Positions 36,723-46,514 of a stretch of DNA of 64,000 nucleotides are shown here, in pieces. Positions within the stretch are counted from its first letter, which is position 1. Every line of letters begins with the position of its first letter. Where the stretch lies: the NCBI RefSeq assembly GCF_003426815.1, contig NZ_QKYK01000025.1, positions 1-64,000 of the forward strand, given 5' to 3'. Made by a program: the position numbers and the translations under genes. Source of the stretch: Desertimonas flava (GTDB lineage Bacteria > Actinomycetota > Acidimicrobiia > Acidimicrobiales > Ilumatobacteraceae). The notes under the pieces were generated by a model. The model did not search any database. It was not told the origin of the DNA and saw only the letters and a program-made list of their open reading frames with translations.

Positions 36723-37763
36723 TCAGTGTCTCCGACGCCGGTGTGGCGGTGGGGCGGTGCTCTGCCGGATCACGAGCTCGGGACTGATTCGGACGCTCGC
36801 CGCCGGCTCATTGCGCAGGATGCGCTCGAGCACGTCGACGCAGCGCCCCGCGAGCGTGGTGAAGTCCTGCCGCACGGTGGTCAGGCCGGGCCGGAAGTAC
36901 GCCGACTCGGGCAGGTCGTCGAAGCCGGCGACCGAGACGTCGAGCGGGACGTCGAGACCCGCCTCCCCGAGTGCGGTCAGCAGCCCGAGCGCCATCTGGT
37001 CGTTCGCCGCGAAGACGGCCGTCGGCACACCGTCGGCGACGAGACGCTGCCCGGCCTGGTAGCCCGACTCCGAGCTCCAGTCGCCCTGATAGACGCGCGA
37101 CGTGTCGTGACCCGCGCGTTGCAGCTCGCTCCGCCAGGCGCGCCAGCGGGCGGCGGCCTCGGCCGAGTCGGGCGGGCCGGTGATGAAGGCGTGATCACGG
37201 TGGCCGAGCTGCACGAGGTGCTCGGTGACGAGCAACGCCCCTTTGCGGTTGTCCATCGCCACGGACACGAGCGACCTCCTGGCCGGTCGGTAGTCGGCGC
37301 ACAGGGTGACGACCGGCATGTCGTTCGACACGACGCGCGCCGCGTCGAGCCACGCCTTCTCCGGAGCGATCAGCACCACCGCCTCGGCGGCCTGATCCTT
37401 GAAGTGCTCGACGGCGGCGTCGAGCGCCGCGGCCGAGCTGTCGGCGACGCTGGCAAGGCTGACGAAGAACCCGGCCTTGCGTGCCGCCACCTCGACTTCC
37501 ATCATCGACCGCGTCGGCCCATACAGGTGGGTGCGCGGCGTGAGCAGCCCGATCACCCCCGACCGGTGGGTCACCAACGACCGCGCCGCTGCATTGCGCC
37601 GATACCCCAGCTCGGCGATGGCCTGTTGCACCCGCTCCCTCGTCGCCGGACGAACGTGGGGCTGATCGTTGAGAACGCGCGACACCGTCTGATGCGACAC
37701 CTTGGCCACTCTGGCGACGTCGTGGAGACCGGGTCGCCTCGAAGCGACCGTGTGATCACGCAC
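36723..37763 (-). CDS. LacI-family transcriptional regulator of the arabinose-oligosaccharide locus
   Basis: Regulator of 346 aa from GTG 37763. The N-terminal HTH reads GLHDVARVAKVSHQTVSRVLND, including the minor-groove hinge region, and a periplasmic-binding-type sensor domain follows. It is divergent from the GH51 gene. Palindromes of LacI type (37915, 45505, 45551) lie in front of the GH51 gene and of the transporter operon and are the likely targets. The frame runs upstream to 37904, but those codons have no start and the product would gain a non-homologous head. Confidence 0.9.
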   Translation of the reverse strand: MRDHTVASRRPGLHDVARVAKVSHQTVSRVLNDQPHVRPATRERVQQAIAELGYRRNAAARSLVTHRSGVIGLLTPRTHLYGPTRSMMEVEVAARKAGFFVSLASVADSSAAALDAAVEHFKDQAAEAVVLIAPEKAWLDAARVVSNDMPVVTLCADYRPARRSLVSVAMDNRKGALLVTEHLVQLGHRDHAFITGPPDSAEAAARWRAWRSELQRAGHDTSRVYQGDWSSESGYQAGQRLVADGVPTAVFAANDQMALGLLTALGEAGLDVPLDVSVAGFDDLPESAYFRPGLTTVRQDFTTLAGRCVDVLERILRNEPAASVRISPELVIRQSTAPPPHRRRRH

Positions 37764-37914
37764 CGTCGTCGCGTCCGGGAGTGATGGCGCGGTGCACGAC
37801 GAAAGGATACGACGAGGCTCTTCGCGATCAGGTGTCCACGCCGACCGGAGTGATGCGCGCCGCACAGATCGGACCGAACCCCTGGATGGCCCGTCTCCGA
37901 GCATCGTGGGGATC

Positions 37915-37928
37915 TGTTAACGTTCACA
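37915..37928. promoter_or_regulatory. LacI-family operator 1 (GH51 gene)
   Basis: TGTTAACGTTCACA, a 14-bp near-palindrome with the central CG typical of LacI-family operators. It lies 33 nt before the GH51 start. The 15 nt GTTAACGTTCACAAT recur exactly, in reverse orientation, at the transporter operon (45503-45517). Confidence 0.75.
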
Positions 37929-37961
37929 ATCAGCCCCGGTATCACCCAGGAGGTCGCCACC

Positions 37962-39494
37962 GTGAGCAGTCGCGAAGTCCCGCTCAGCGCCCGTGTCGTC
38001 GTCGATCCCGCTGCCAAGATCGCTGCGGTCGGTCGCCGGCTGTTCGGCTCGTTCGTCGAGCACCTCGGACGGTGCGTCTACACGGGGATCTACGAGCCCG
38101 ACCACCCCACCGCCGACGACGACGGCTTCCGCCGCGACGTCCTCGCCCTCACCGAGGAGCTCGGAGTCTCGGTCGTGCGCTATCCGGGCGGCAACTTCGT
38201 GTCCAACTACCGCTGGGAGGACGGCGTCGGGCCGCGTGAGCACCGCCCGGTCCGACGCGACCTCGCGTGGCGCACCATCGAGACGAACGAGATCGGCCTC
38301 GACGAGTTCGTCACCTGGGCGGGACGGGCCGGCGTCGAGCCGATGCTCGCTGTCAACCTGGGCACTCGCGGCGTCGCCGAGGCGCTCGATCTGCTCGAGT
38401 ACGCCAATCACCCCTCGGGCACCGCGCTGTCGGACCGGCGCGTCCGGAATGGAGCCCCCGATCCCCACGGCGTCCGGCTGTGGTGTCTCGGCAACGAACT
38501 CGACGGTCCGTGGCAGACGGGACACAAGACCGCTGCCGAGTATGGGAGGCTCGCGGCCGAGACGGCGCGGGCGATGCGGCAGGCGGAACCCGACCTCGAG
38601 CTCGTCGCGTGCGGAAGCTCCGGCTCGTCGATGCCGACGTTCGGCTCCTGGGAGGCGACAGTGCTCGAGGAGGCCTACGACGTCGTCGACTACATCTCGC
38701 TCCACGCGTATTACGAGGAGCACGACGGCGACCCGGCCACGTTCCTCGCCTCGTCGGTCGACATGGATCGCTTCATCGACGCCGTTGTGGCCACCGCCGA
38801 CCACGTGCGAGCCAAGCTCGGCGTCAGCAAGCGCATCCACCTCTCGTTCGACGAGTGGAACGTGTGGTACCTGTCCCGGTTCCAGAGCGAGGGCCCGGAG
38901 CCGGGTTGGCCGCGGGCACCACGGCTGCTCGAGGACACCTACAACGTCACCGACGCAGTCGTCGTGGGCAGCCTCTTGATCTCGCTGTTGCGCCACGCCG
39001 ATCGCGTTGCGGTCGCCTGCCAGGCGCAACTCGTCAACGTGATCGCGCCGATCATGACCGAACCCGGCGGTCCGGCGTGGCGCCAGACGATCTTCCATCC
39101 CTTCGCCGCGACCGCGCGCCATGCATCCGGCGATGTCTTGCGACTCGCCGTCGAGGCGCCGACCTACGAGACGGAACGCTTCGGTGAGGTCCCCCTCGTC
39201 GACGCCGTCGCCACCCGAGACGACGAGGGCGCCGTGCTGTTCGTCGTCAACCGGTCGCTCGAACGCGAGGTCGCCCTCACCGTCGACGTCCGCCCGCTCG
39301 GATCGGTCGCCGTCGCCGAATGCCTCCAGCTCGCCGATGCCGACCGCCACGCGCGCAACACCGCCGAGGCTCCCGACCGGGTGCGCCCGCGCCGGGTGTC
39401 GTTGGACGCCCCACCGGCCGACGGCGAGCTCACCATGGCGTTGCCTCCGGTGTCGTGGACGATGGTTCGCCTCGTGGCGTCACCGGGATCCTGA
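37962..39494 (+). CDS. abfA: GH51 alpha-L-arabinofuranosidase
   Basis: Cytosolic exo-enzyme of 510 aa (no signal peptide) that removes L-arabinofuranose from short arabino- or arabinoxylo-oligosaccharides. The acid/base Glu179 lies in GNELDGPW and the nucleophile Glu298 in SFDEWNVW; RYPGGNFVSNY and the C-terminal beta domain are typical of GH51. GTG start with AGGAGGT 7 nt upstream. Coupled in regulation to the LacI gene and, through shared operators, to the oligosaccharide importer at 39504-45419. Confidence 0.94.
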   Translation: MSSREVPLSARVVVDPAAKIAAVGRRLFGSFVEHLGRCVYTGIYEPDHPTADDDGFRRDVLALTEELGVSVVRYPGGNFVSNYRWEDGVGPREHRPVRRDLAWRTIETNEIGLDEFVTWAGRAGVEPMLAVNLGTRGVAEALDLLEYANHPSGTALSDRRVRNGAPDPHGVRLWCLGNELDGPWQTGHKTAAEYGRLAAETARAMRQAEPDLELVACGSSGSSMPTFGSWEATVLEEAYDVVDYISLHAYYEEHDGDPATFLASSVDMDRFIDAVVATADHVRAKLGVSKRIHLSFDEWNVWYLSRFQSEGPEPGWPRAPRLLEDTYNVTDAVVVGSLLISLLRHADRVAVACQAQLVNVIAPIMTEPGGPAWRQTIFHPFAATARHASGDVLRLAVEAPTYETERFGEVPLVDAVATRDDEGAVLFVVNRSLEREVALTVDVRPLGSVAVAECLQLADADRHARNTAEAPDRVRPRRVSLDAPPADGELTMALPPVSWTMVRLVASPGS

Positions 39495-39503
39495 TGGGCG
39501 CAG

Positions 39504-40412
39504 CTACGCCCTGACGACGCGACCGTCCGGTCGCTCCTGCAGGCTCGTCGTCGCGGCCGCCTCGAGAGCGGCGATGGCGGCGGATCGGTCGGCCGGGACG
39601 AGGTGGCCCAGACCGGCGTCGTCGACCGACAGCACCGACTCCTTGAGCAGTTGGGAATAGGGATGCTCGGGCGCGTCGAGGATCGCCCGGGCCGGTCCCA
39701 TCTCGACCACGTAGCCCTGCTGCATGATCGCCAGCCGGTCCGAGATGTAGTACGCGGTTGCCAAGTCGTGGGTGATGTAGATCACCGAGACGCCGAGCGT
39801 GTCGCGAAGATCGCGCAGCAGGTTGACGATCGACATGCGCAGCGAGGCGTCGACCATCGACACGGGCTCGTCGGCGATGATCAGCGCCGGATCGGGGATC
39901 AACGCCCGGGCGATCGCCACCCGCTGGAGCTGTCCGCCGGAGAGCTCGTGGGCGTACCGTCCGGCGACCTCGTCGAGGCTGAGCCCGACCTTCTGCAGCG
40001 ATGCGTCCACCGCCGCAGCGGCGGCCGCGCGCGAGGTCGCTCCGGCGAGCGTACGTGCCGTCGAGTAGAGGTAGCGGTCGACGTGCTTGAGCGGATTGAA
40101 CGTCTCGAACGGGTTCTGGAACACCGGTTGCACCCGGCGCATGAAGTCGAGCCGGGCTCGCCGGCGACGACGTTCCCCACTGCTGCGGCCCTCGAAGTGG
40201 ATGTCGCCACTCGACGCGGGTTCGAGACCGAGGATCATGCGCGCCAGCGTCGTCTTTCCCGACCCCGACTCGCCGATGATCGTGAAGATCTCCGGAGCGT
40301 CGGCCGACAGGGAGAAGGAGGCGTCCACGACGGCGTCGACGCGGCGCCGCGACAGCCTGCCGCCCACGACGAACTGCTTGGAGACGTGCGAGACGTCGAG
40401 CAGAGCGGTCAC
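39504..40412 (-). CDS. Oligopeptide/oligosaccharide ABC transporter ATPase (DppF-like)
   Basis: ATPase of 302 aa, second ATPase of the importer: GESGSGKTT, signature [15 protein letters not shown], Walker [13 protein letters not shown] chose GTG 40412 because the codons between 40412 and an upstream ATG (40469) have low G+C in third positions, unlike coding DNA here. It is the last gene of the five-gene transporter operon and converges on the GH51 gene with a 9-nt gap. Confidence 0.9.
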   Translation of the reverse strand: MTALLDVSHVSKQFVVGGRLSRRRVDAVVDASFSLSADAPEIFTIIGESGSGKTTLARMILGLEPASSGDIHFEGRSSGERRRRRARLDFMRRVQPVFQNPFETFNPLKHVDRYLYSTARTLAGATSRAAAAAAVDASLQKVGLSLDEVAGRYAHELSGGQLQRVAIARALIPDPALIIADEPVSMVDASLRMSIVNLLRDLRDTLGVSVIYITHDLATAYYISDRLAIMQQGYVVEMGPARAILDAPEHPYSQLLKESVLSVDDAGLGHLVPADRSAAIAALEAAATTSLQERPDGRVVRA

Positions 40413-40491
40413 CGGTCCACACTCGATCCGAAGCGGGCGAGACGGTGGCCGTTCGGGCACGACTCGCATGTCGGAACCCCGGCCACGGTCA

Positions 40492-41520
40492 TCAGGCGAC
40501 CCCCGATCGATGGACCTCGACGGCGGTCGCCTGACGTACCTCGTCGGCGCGCCAGCATGCCGAACGGTGCCCCTCGGCGACCGTCTCGAGGGGCGGCACG
40601 TCTGTCGTGCACTTCTCGATGGCGAGTGGGCAGCGCGGGTGGAAGCGGCAGCCGGTCGGCGGCTGGGCCAGATTGGGCGGACGACCGTCGAGCGCCGGTT
40701 TGGGCGTGACGTCACCGATGCGCGGGAGCGAGGCGACGAGGTGGGCGGTGTAGGGATGCCGGGCGGCCGTGAACAGAGACGCCGTCGGCCCCTCCTCCAC
40801 CAGGCGACCGGCGTACATGATGCCCACGCGATCGGCGATCCGGGCGTGCACGCTCATGTCGTGGGTGACGAACACGACCGACGATCCGATCGCCTGCTGG
40901 ACGTCGCGCAGCATCGCCAGCACGTCCTTCTGCACCACGACGTCGAGCGCCGTCGTCGGTTCGTCGGCGATCACGAACTCGGGCTGGCACACCGTCGCGA
41001 GCGCGATCGTGACCCGCTGGCGCATCCCGCCGGAGAGCTGGTGCGGATAGGCGGACAGGACCGCAGGCGACAGCTCGAGACGCTGCAGGTGCGCCTCGAT
41101 GCGGTCCCAGAACTGGTCCTTCGGCAGTCCCATCGGACGGAGCGCGAAGTCCTCGAACACGCTGCGGACCCGTCGCAACGGATTGAGCAGGCTCATCGAG
41201 CCCTGCATGATGTAGGAGAGGTGCTTCCACCGGAGCGCATCGACCTCGGCCTTGGACACCGCATACGGATCGACGTCGCCCTCGGCGAAGTGGTAGGTCA
41301 TCGATCCGCCGACGATGCGCAGTGGCGGGCGGATGGCGGCCGCGAACGTCTTGATCAGCGTGGTCTTGCCCGACGAGCTTTCCCCCGCGATGCCGTAGAT
41401 CTCGTTCCTGCGGACCGACAGCGTGATGTCGTCGACTGCGCGTACTTCGCGTTCGACGCCGAAGTGGTTGACGCGGTAGTAGGCCCGGAGGCCACTGACG
41501 GTCAGCAGATCCTCGCTCAC
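40492..41520 (-). CDS. Oligopeptide/oligosaccharide ABC transporter ATPase (DppD-like)
   Basis: ATPase of 342 aa: GESSSGKTT Walker [15 protein letters not shown] signature, [12 protein letters not shown] Walker B, and the C-terminal [15 protein letters not shown] cluster of the Opp/Dpp family. GTG 41520 overlaps the permease stop by GTGA. The longer open frame up to 43071 crosses the two permease genes and is not used. Confidence 0.93.
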   Translation of the reverse strand: MSEDLLTVSGLRAYYRVNHFGVEREVRAVDDITLSVRRNEIYGIAGESSSGKTTLIKTFAAAIRPPLRIVGGSMTYHFAEGDVDPYAVSKAEVDALRWKHLSYIMQGSMSLLNPLRRVRSVFEDFALRPMGLPKDQFWDRIEAHLQRLELSPAVLSAYPHQLSGGMRQRVTIALATVCQPEFVIADEPTTALDVVVQKDVLAMLRDVQQAIGSSVVFVTHDMSVHARIADRVGIMYAGRLVEEGPTASLFTAARHPYTAHLVASLPRIGDVTPKPALDGRPPNLAQPPTGCRFHPRCPLAIEKCTTDVPPLETVAEGHRSACWRADEVRQATAVEVHRSGVA

Positions 41521-42386
41521 GATCGGCCCTCTCCGCCGATGCGCCGCAGACGTGAGCGTGGGTCGATGTACTCGTTGAAGGACACGGCGAGCAGGTACAG
41601 GCCGACGAACGTGATGACGACGAGGCCGACCGGTACGGCGATCCACCACCACCTGCCGGCGACCATCGCCGAGTGGTTGTTGGCCCAGTAGATCATCGTG
41701 CCGATCGTCGGGATGTTGAGGTCGGTGAAGCCGAGCACGGCGAGCGTCACCGACAACCCGATCGACCAGATCATGTTCGCCAGGGCGGTCGAGAAGACGA
41801 TCGGCATCACGTAGGGCAGGTGTTCTTCGAACATGATCTTGCGGGTGCTCATGCCGGCGAAGACCGCGTGGTGGGTGAACTCCCGGCTGCGTAGCCCGAG
41901 GGCGACGGACCGGATCAGGCGGGCGTCGAACGGCCACCCGAAGCACGCCATGATCAACGCCAGCGTCAGCGTGGAGAGGTCGTTCCTGAGCGTGAAGTAG
42001 AACAAGACGAGGATCGGGAAGATCGGGAGCGCCACCACGACGTCGTTGAGCGACATCAGGCCACGGTCGAACCAGCCACCCACATACCCGGCGAGCAGTC
42101 CGACCACGATCGAGATGATGCGCGAGAGGAAGGCGACGAGGACGCCGAAGAGCAGGGTGTTGCGAATGGCGAACGTCGCCTGCCAGAACAGGTCCTGGCC
42201 GCGTGAGTTCGTTCCGAACCAGTACTCGCCCGAGGGAGGCCGATCGGGCGGGACGACGTACTGCAGCACGGGATCCACCGGGGAGAAGTAGCTGAGGCAC
42301 GAGATCACCACGATGAAGACGATCAGGACGGTGCCGGCGGTGAACTCCCGGTTGTAGCGGAACAGGTCGCGTACGACGGTCAACAC
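41517..42386 (-). CDS. ABC transporter permease (DppC-like)
   Basis: Permease of 289 aa with six membrane helices, GTG start. The family has a large extracytoplasmic loop after helix 1 (YWFGTNSRGQDLFWQ) and the ATPase-contact loop (GMSTRKIMFEEHLPYVMP). Pairs with the 42393 permease; the gap is six bases. Confidence 0.92.
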   Translation of the reverse strand: MLTVVRDLFRYNREFTAGTVLIVFIVVISCLSYFSPVDPVLQYVVPPDRPPSGEYWFGTNSRGQDLFWQATFAIRNTLLFGVLVAFLSRIISIVVGLLAGYVGGWFDRGLMSLNDVVVALPIFPILVLFYFTLRNDLSTLTLALIMACFGWPFDARLIRSVALGLRSREFTHHAVFAGMSTRKIMFEEHLPYVMPIVFSTALANMIWSIGLSVTLAVLGFTDLNIPTIGTMIYWANNHSAMVAGRWWWIAVPVGLVVITFVGLYLLAVSFNEYIDPRSRLRRIGGEGRS

Positions 42387-42392
42387 AGCGCG

Positions 42393-43397
42393 TCAGGCCG
42401 TCCTGACCCGAGGGTCGAGCAGCGGGTGCAGCAGGTCGATGACCAGGATCGCCAGCGCCACGGCGACGATGGCCACGGTCGAGACGGCGAGCACCGTCGT
42501 GCTGTCTCCCTGGTTCACGGCGTCGACCAGCAGGGTGCCGAGTCCCGGGTAGTTGTAGACCTGCTCGGTGATGATCGTGCCGGAGAAGATCGATCCCAAC
42601 GCGAGGGCCAATGCCGTCAACTGCGGCACGGCGGCGTTGCGCATCACGTACGAGGACAGCACACGCCGACGCCCGACCCCCCCGAGCTCGGCGTACGTGA
42701 CGTAGTCCTCCGTGACGATGTTCGACACGAGGGCGCGCATGCCGACAAACCACGTACCGAAGCCGGTGATGATCAGTGACGCGACCGGCAGGACCGCGTG
42801 TTCGGCCGCGGACACGAAGAAGTCCAGGTTCCAACCGGGGTTCACGCCGATGTCGTAGGCGTTGGACGTCGGCAGGATGGGCCACACGAAGCCGAAGATG
42901 TACAGCAGCATGAAGGCGACGATGTAGTAGGGGATCGGCTGCACACCGATGGCAGCCACGCCGAACATCTTGAGCAGGCGACTGTCCTGGAAGTAGCCCG
43001 CCATCGCTCCCAAGAGGTTCCCGAAGAGGAACGTGATGAGCGTGGACGAGGCGAGGAGGAACACCGTCCACGGCAACGCGCGCATCACGAGATCCATCGC
43101 AGGGGTCGGGAACGCCAGCATCGACGGACCCAGATCACCTTGCGCCATGCGACGCAGGAAGTTGGCGTACTGCTCGGACAAGGACTTGTCCGAGCCGTAG
43201 AGGTCGGTCAGCGCGGTGCGCATCTCGCCGATCGCTTCGGGGCTGAAGTTCGATCTCGACGTGATGCGACTGAGCGACCGTTCGACCGGGTCGATCGGCG
43301 ACAGCTGGCTGATCAGGAAGGCCAAGGAGATGCCGACGACGATGACGACGAGCGTTTGCAGCGCTCGTTTGAGTGCGAACCAGAGATAGCCCTTCAT
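42393..43397 (-). CDS. ABC transporter permease (DppB-like)
   Basis: Permease of 334 aa. The N-terminal helix plus the FLISQLSPIDPVE loop and the ATPase-contact loop (GVGRRRVLSSYVMRNAAVPQ) are typical. C-terminal NYPGLGTLLVDAVNQGD marks the Opp/Dpp family. Lies between the binding-protein gene and the second permease gene. Confidence 0.93.
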   Translation of the reverse strand: MKGYLWFALKRALQTLVVIVVGISLAFLISQLSPIDPVERSLSRITSRSNFSPEAIGEMRTALTDLYGSDKSLSEQYANFLRRMAQGDLGPSMLAFPTPAMDLVMRALPWTVFLLASSTLITFLFGNLLGAMAGYFQDSRLLKMFGVAAIGVQPIPYYIVAFMLLYIFGFVWPILPTSNAYDIGVNPGWNLDFFVSAAEHAVLPVASLIITGFGTWFVGMRALVSNIVTEDYVTYAELGGVGRRRVLSSYVMRNAAVPQLTALALALGSIFSGTIITEQVYNYPGLGTLLVDAVNQGDSTTVLAVSTVAIVAVALAILVIDLLHPLLDPRVRTA

Positions 43398-43436
43398 CGT
43401 CCTCGCCGGGCGCCCGCTCGGTCGGTGGGCTCCGGG

Positions 43437-45419
43437 TCAGCCGGCGGCCGGTGCGAGCTGGGTCAGGATGTACCTCGAGTTCGCCCAGTTGTTCACCGGG
43501 TTGGCGTACGGATTCTCCGCAGTCGGGTAGCCGGTCCAGTACCGCTCCGACAGGGCGACGAACACGTTGTAGGACATCACCGGGATGTTCGGCATCTCTT
43601 GGAGGTGGAGCCGGACGAACTCCCGGCCGAGCTCGACGTTGCGCTCGAGATCGTCGAACGGCACCGTGCGGATCTCCTCGATGATCCGGTCGAGGTCGGG
43701 ATGCTGCCAGCGCATCCAGTTGCGGGCCGGCTGGAGTTCGCCTGGCTCGACGATGTAGTCGGAGTGGTAACTGTCGAGGAAGAACGACAGGTCGGGATGA
43801 CCACCCCATGTCTCGACGCTCCAGGCGACGTTGGCTTCGTAGTCGCCGGCGGCCTGACGGTCCCAGCTGTCGGGCGCCACCTCCGGCGTCACGGGCACCC
43901 CGGCCTGGCTCCACATCTGAGCCGCGATGGTGCCCAGACGGTTGATCACTCCCTCCTCGGGCACCATCATCGTGAACTCGAACGGCTCGCCGTTGGGCAT
44001 CGTCCAGCCCCCACCGTCCTCGGTGAATCCGGCGCTGCGCAGGAGTGCGGCTGCGGCGTCGAGGTCCTGGTTCCACCAACCCTGCCCGAAGGCGCGGCGG
44101 ATCTCCGCCTCGTCGGTGGGCACCTCGTCGCCGAACTCGGCGCGAACCATCTCGGCGATGTCGAGCCCGACGTCGGGGTTGTACGGCTTGATCACGCCTT
44201 CGCCCGTGTCGAGCTCGAAGTTGATCAGCTCCTCCTGCATCGGGATGTGGTAGTCGTCGGGGTGCGTGCCGGTCGGAGGGATCGAGATCGCCGACAGCGT
44301 CGCCGCCCCGCGGTAGCTGGCCATCGACATACCGCGTGCGTCGAGCATCAAGGCCAGCGCCCAGCGCACCCGACTGTCCTGGAACTTCTCGTTCTGGTGG
44401 TTGAAGATGAACATCGGCAGGGTGGGATCGGGATGGGCGTAGGGGAAGCCCGGGAACCAGCCACGGACGTCGTCGTCCTCCTCGACGATGGAGAACATGC
44501 CCTCCGGGGACAGGTCGTGGATCATGTCGAGGTTGCCGTTGCGCATCTCGATCAACCGATTGTCGATCTGCATGTTGTTGCGGTACATGACGTACTGGGG
44601 CGCCGGCTCGCCGAAGTCGGCGACCGACGTGCGGTCCCAGTCCTCACGCTTCTCCCAGATGTACCAGGTGCCGTTCTGGTCGTAGTCGCGCAGCACATAC
44701 GGCCCGAGGCCGACGGGATTGGCGAAGTCGAAGGACAGGACGTCGTCGACTCCGGAGAAGATGTGCTCGGGCATGATCCACGCACCGTTCCAACGCACCG
44801 AGAAGATCGAGTTGAACCTCGAGTTCGGTGCTTGCAGGGTGAAGTGGACCGTTTGATCGTCGACCGCCTCGACGGTCGCGACCTGGGTCGAGAAGGCGCC
44901 GCTCCACGTCATGCCGGGCGTGTCCATCTGGGTCTGCACCGTGTAGACCACGTCGGCGGCGGTGAACTGCTCGCCGTCGCTCCAGTAGATGTCGTCGCGG
45001 AGATGCACCGTCATCTCGGTGAAGTCGGCGTTGTACTCGGCAGGTCCGGTCGCCAGCGAGTTGTGCACGACACCATCGATGCCCTCGTTGGGATCGACGA
45101 ACCACAGCGTGTCCATCATCAACTGCTGCAGGCCGGTCGACAGCCCGCCGCCGCCGTCGACCCAGATGTTGAACCAGCCGGGATTGTTCAGCACCGGCTC
45201 GGGGTTCTGCAGGATCAGGGTCTGCTCTCGGGGCAGCTCGTCCGACGGCAGCGCGGGATGCAGTGCCGTCCGGCGCGCCTCGGCAGGGCTGGCGAAGAGT
45301 GGCCCTCCAGCGATCACGCCGGCAGCGAACGCCCCACTGCCGGCGAGCACCTGCCGTCGCGTGAAGGTCGGCCGCCCGGCTGGATGGTGCGACTGGTTCG
45401 ACGTCTCCCGGCTGCGCAT
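43437..45419 (-). CDS. Tat-exported solute-binding protein (SBP family 5)
   Basis: Extracellular binding protein of 660 aa. The Tat signal peptide reads FTRRQVLAGSGAFAAG, then a family-5 fold with the typical DGVVHNSLATG, HLRDDIYWSDGEQFTAADVVY and ALMLDARGMSMASYRG. These proteins carry peptides, but many actinobacterial members carry oligosaccharides. Here the shared operators with a GH51 arabinofuranosidase point to arabino-oligosaccharides. First gene of its operon; two operators lie 86 and 132 nt upstream. Confidence 0.9.
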   Translation of the reverse strand: MRSRETSNQSHHPAGRPTFTRRQVLAGSGAFAAGVIAGGPLFASPAEARRTALHPALPSDELPREQTLILQNPEPVLNNPGWFNIWVDGGGGLSTGLQQLMMDTLWFVDPNEGIDGVVHNSLATGPAEYNADFTEMTVHLRDDIYWSDGEQFTAADVVYTVQTQMDTPGMTWSGAFSTQVATVEAVDDQTVHFTLQAPNSRFNSIFSVRWNGAWIMPEHIFSGVDDVLSFDFANPVGLGPYVLRDYDQNGTWYIWEKREDWDRTSVADFGEPAPQYVMYRNNMQIDNRLIEMRNGNLDMIHDLSPEGMFSIVEEDDDVRGWFPGFPYAHPDPTLPMFIFNHQNEKFQDSRVRWALALMLDARGMSMASYRGAATLSAISIPPTGTHPDDYHIPMQEELINFELDTGEGVIKPYNPDVGLDIAEMVRAEFGDEVPTDEAEIRRAFGQGWWNQDLDAAAALLRSAGFTEDGGGWTMPNGEPFEFTMMVPEEGVINRLGTIAAQMWSQAGVPVTPEVAPDSWDRQAAGDYEANVAWSVETWGGHPDLSFFLDSYHSDYIVEPGELQPARNWMRWQHPDLDRIIEEIRTVPFDDLERNVELGREFVRLHLQEMPNIPVMSYNVFVALSERYWTGYPTAENPYANPVNNWANSRYILTQLAPAAG

Positions 45420-45504
45420 GATGTCCCCCTCGGTATCGCGCTCGTTGGCGGCTGCGTGTCATCCCCGTTGGGTGGCCCCCCAGCACACCGATCGTCCTCG
45501 CGAT

Positions 45505-45518
45505 TGTGAACGTTAACG
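45505..45518. promoter_or_regulatory. LacI-family operator 2 (transporter operon)
   Basis: TGTGAACGTTAACG, the reverse complement form of operator 1. It lies 86 nt upstream of the binding-protein start. Confidence 0.75.
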
Positions 45519-45550
45519 GCTATGCCGTCAAGGCTTCGGATGGCGATTCA

Positions 45551-45564
45551 TGTGAACGTTCACA
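45551..45564. promoter_or_regulatory. LacI-family operator 3 (transporter operon)
   Basis: TGTGAACGTTCACA is a perfect 14-bp palindrome. Its centre is 46 bp from that of operator 2, about four to four-and-a-half helical turns. Two sites in one region suggest cooperative binding or looping. Confidence 0.8.
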
Positions 45565-45650
45565 GGAGCGCGTCGGCGACGAAGCGCGCGCTGACGATCG
45601 CGGCCGGCCAGCGCCAGCCACGTCCACGGTCCGGGGTGGGACCCGGTCCC

Positions 45651-46514
45651 TCAGCGCGCGTCACGTTCTACATCACGCACCACCACGGGGTTGACGAGCG
45701 TGCCGGCGCCGTCGATGGTGATCGCCACCTCGTCGCCGGGAACCAGGGTGAAGTCGTCGTCGGGAACGATGCCCGTGCCGGTCATCAGCAACACGCCGAC
45801 GGGGAATTCGTTGTCGCGGAACAGGTACTCGACGAGTTCCGGGAACGGGCGCTTGATCTGCGCCAGGTTGGTGCGACCTTCGAAGACCAGGCTCCCCGCG
45901 CGCGTGATCTGCATGGCGATGGCCGTCTCAGGACCGGGTAATGACGCAGCCAAGACGAGACGCGGGCCGACAGCGGCGCACTCGGCGTACAGCTTCGCCT
46001 GCGGCAGATAGAGGGGGTTGGAGCCCTCGATCGAGCGGCTCGACATGTCGTTGCCGATCGTGTAGCCGACGATCCGGCCGGCCGAACTGACGACGAGCGT
46101 CAACTCGGGCTCGGGCACATTCCAGGTCGAATCGCGCCGGATGCGGACCCCGGCGCCGGGGCCCACGACGCGATGGGACGTGGCCTTCAAGAACAGCTCA
46201 GGACGAGCGGCGTCGTAGACGCGGTCGTAGAACGTGTCGCCGCCTGCCTCGTGCGACTCCGCCACCCGAGCGACCCGGCTGCGGAGATACGTCACTCCGG
46301 CCGCCCAGACCTCTTGCGAGCCGATCGGTGCGCGCACGTCTCCATCGCCGACGGGCCCCCTCGCCGTGCCGACCGCAAACCACTCGGCGGCCGCCGCGAG
46401 CGGGTCACGCGCGGCGAGCAGCGCGTCGATCGAGCAGTGAGCGGCGAGTGCACGGTGCTCGCCGTCCTGCGCGGCGACCAGGCCGGTCGCCGTGGCGATG
46501 ATCTCGAGCGTCAT
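45651..46514 (-). CDS. FAH-family 2-keto-3-deoxy-sugar-acid dehydratase (KdaD/XylX-like)
   Basis: Product of 287 aa of the fumarylacetoacetate hydrolase superfamily. [67 protein letters not shown] and the terminal [11 protein letters not shown] are characteristic of 2-keto-3-deoxy-D-arabinonate/xylonate dehydratases, which make alpha-ketoglutarate semialdehyde in the Weimberg pathway. Metal ligands are the two Glu of PEPEL and the Asp of GNDMSSR. The ATG at 46514 overlaps the IclR stop by ATGA. The exact pentonate is unknown. Confidence 0.8.
   Translation of the reverse strand: MTLEIIATATGLVAAQDGEHRALAAHCSIDALLAARDPLAAAAEWFAVGTARGPVGDGDVRAPIGSQEVWAAGVTYLRSRVARVAESHEAGGDTFYDRVYDAARPELFLKATSHRVVGPGAGVRIRRDSTWNVPEPELTLVVSSAGRIVGYTIGNDMSSRSIEGSNPLYLPQAKLYAECAAVGPRLVLAASLPGPETAIAMQITRAGSLVFEGRTNLAQIKRPFPELVEYLFRDNEFPVGVLLMTGTGIVPDDDFTLVPGDEVAITIDGAGTLVNPVVVRDVERDAR

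Noticed and set aside
40492-43071. An 859-codon frame as one transporter protein
   Set aside because: The part beyond 41520 is out of frame with the two permease genes and lacks homology; only the C-terminal 342 residues are an ATPase.
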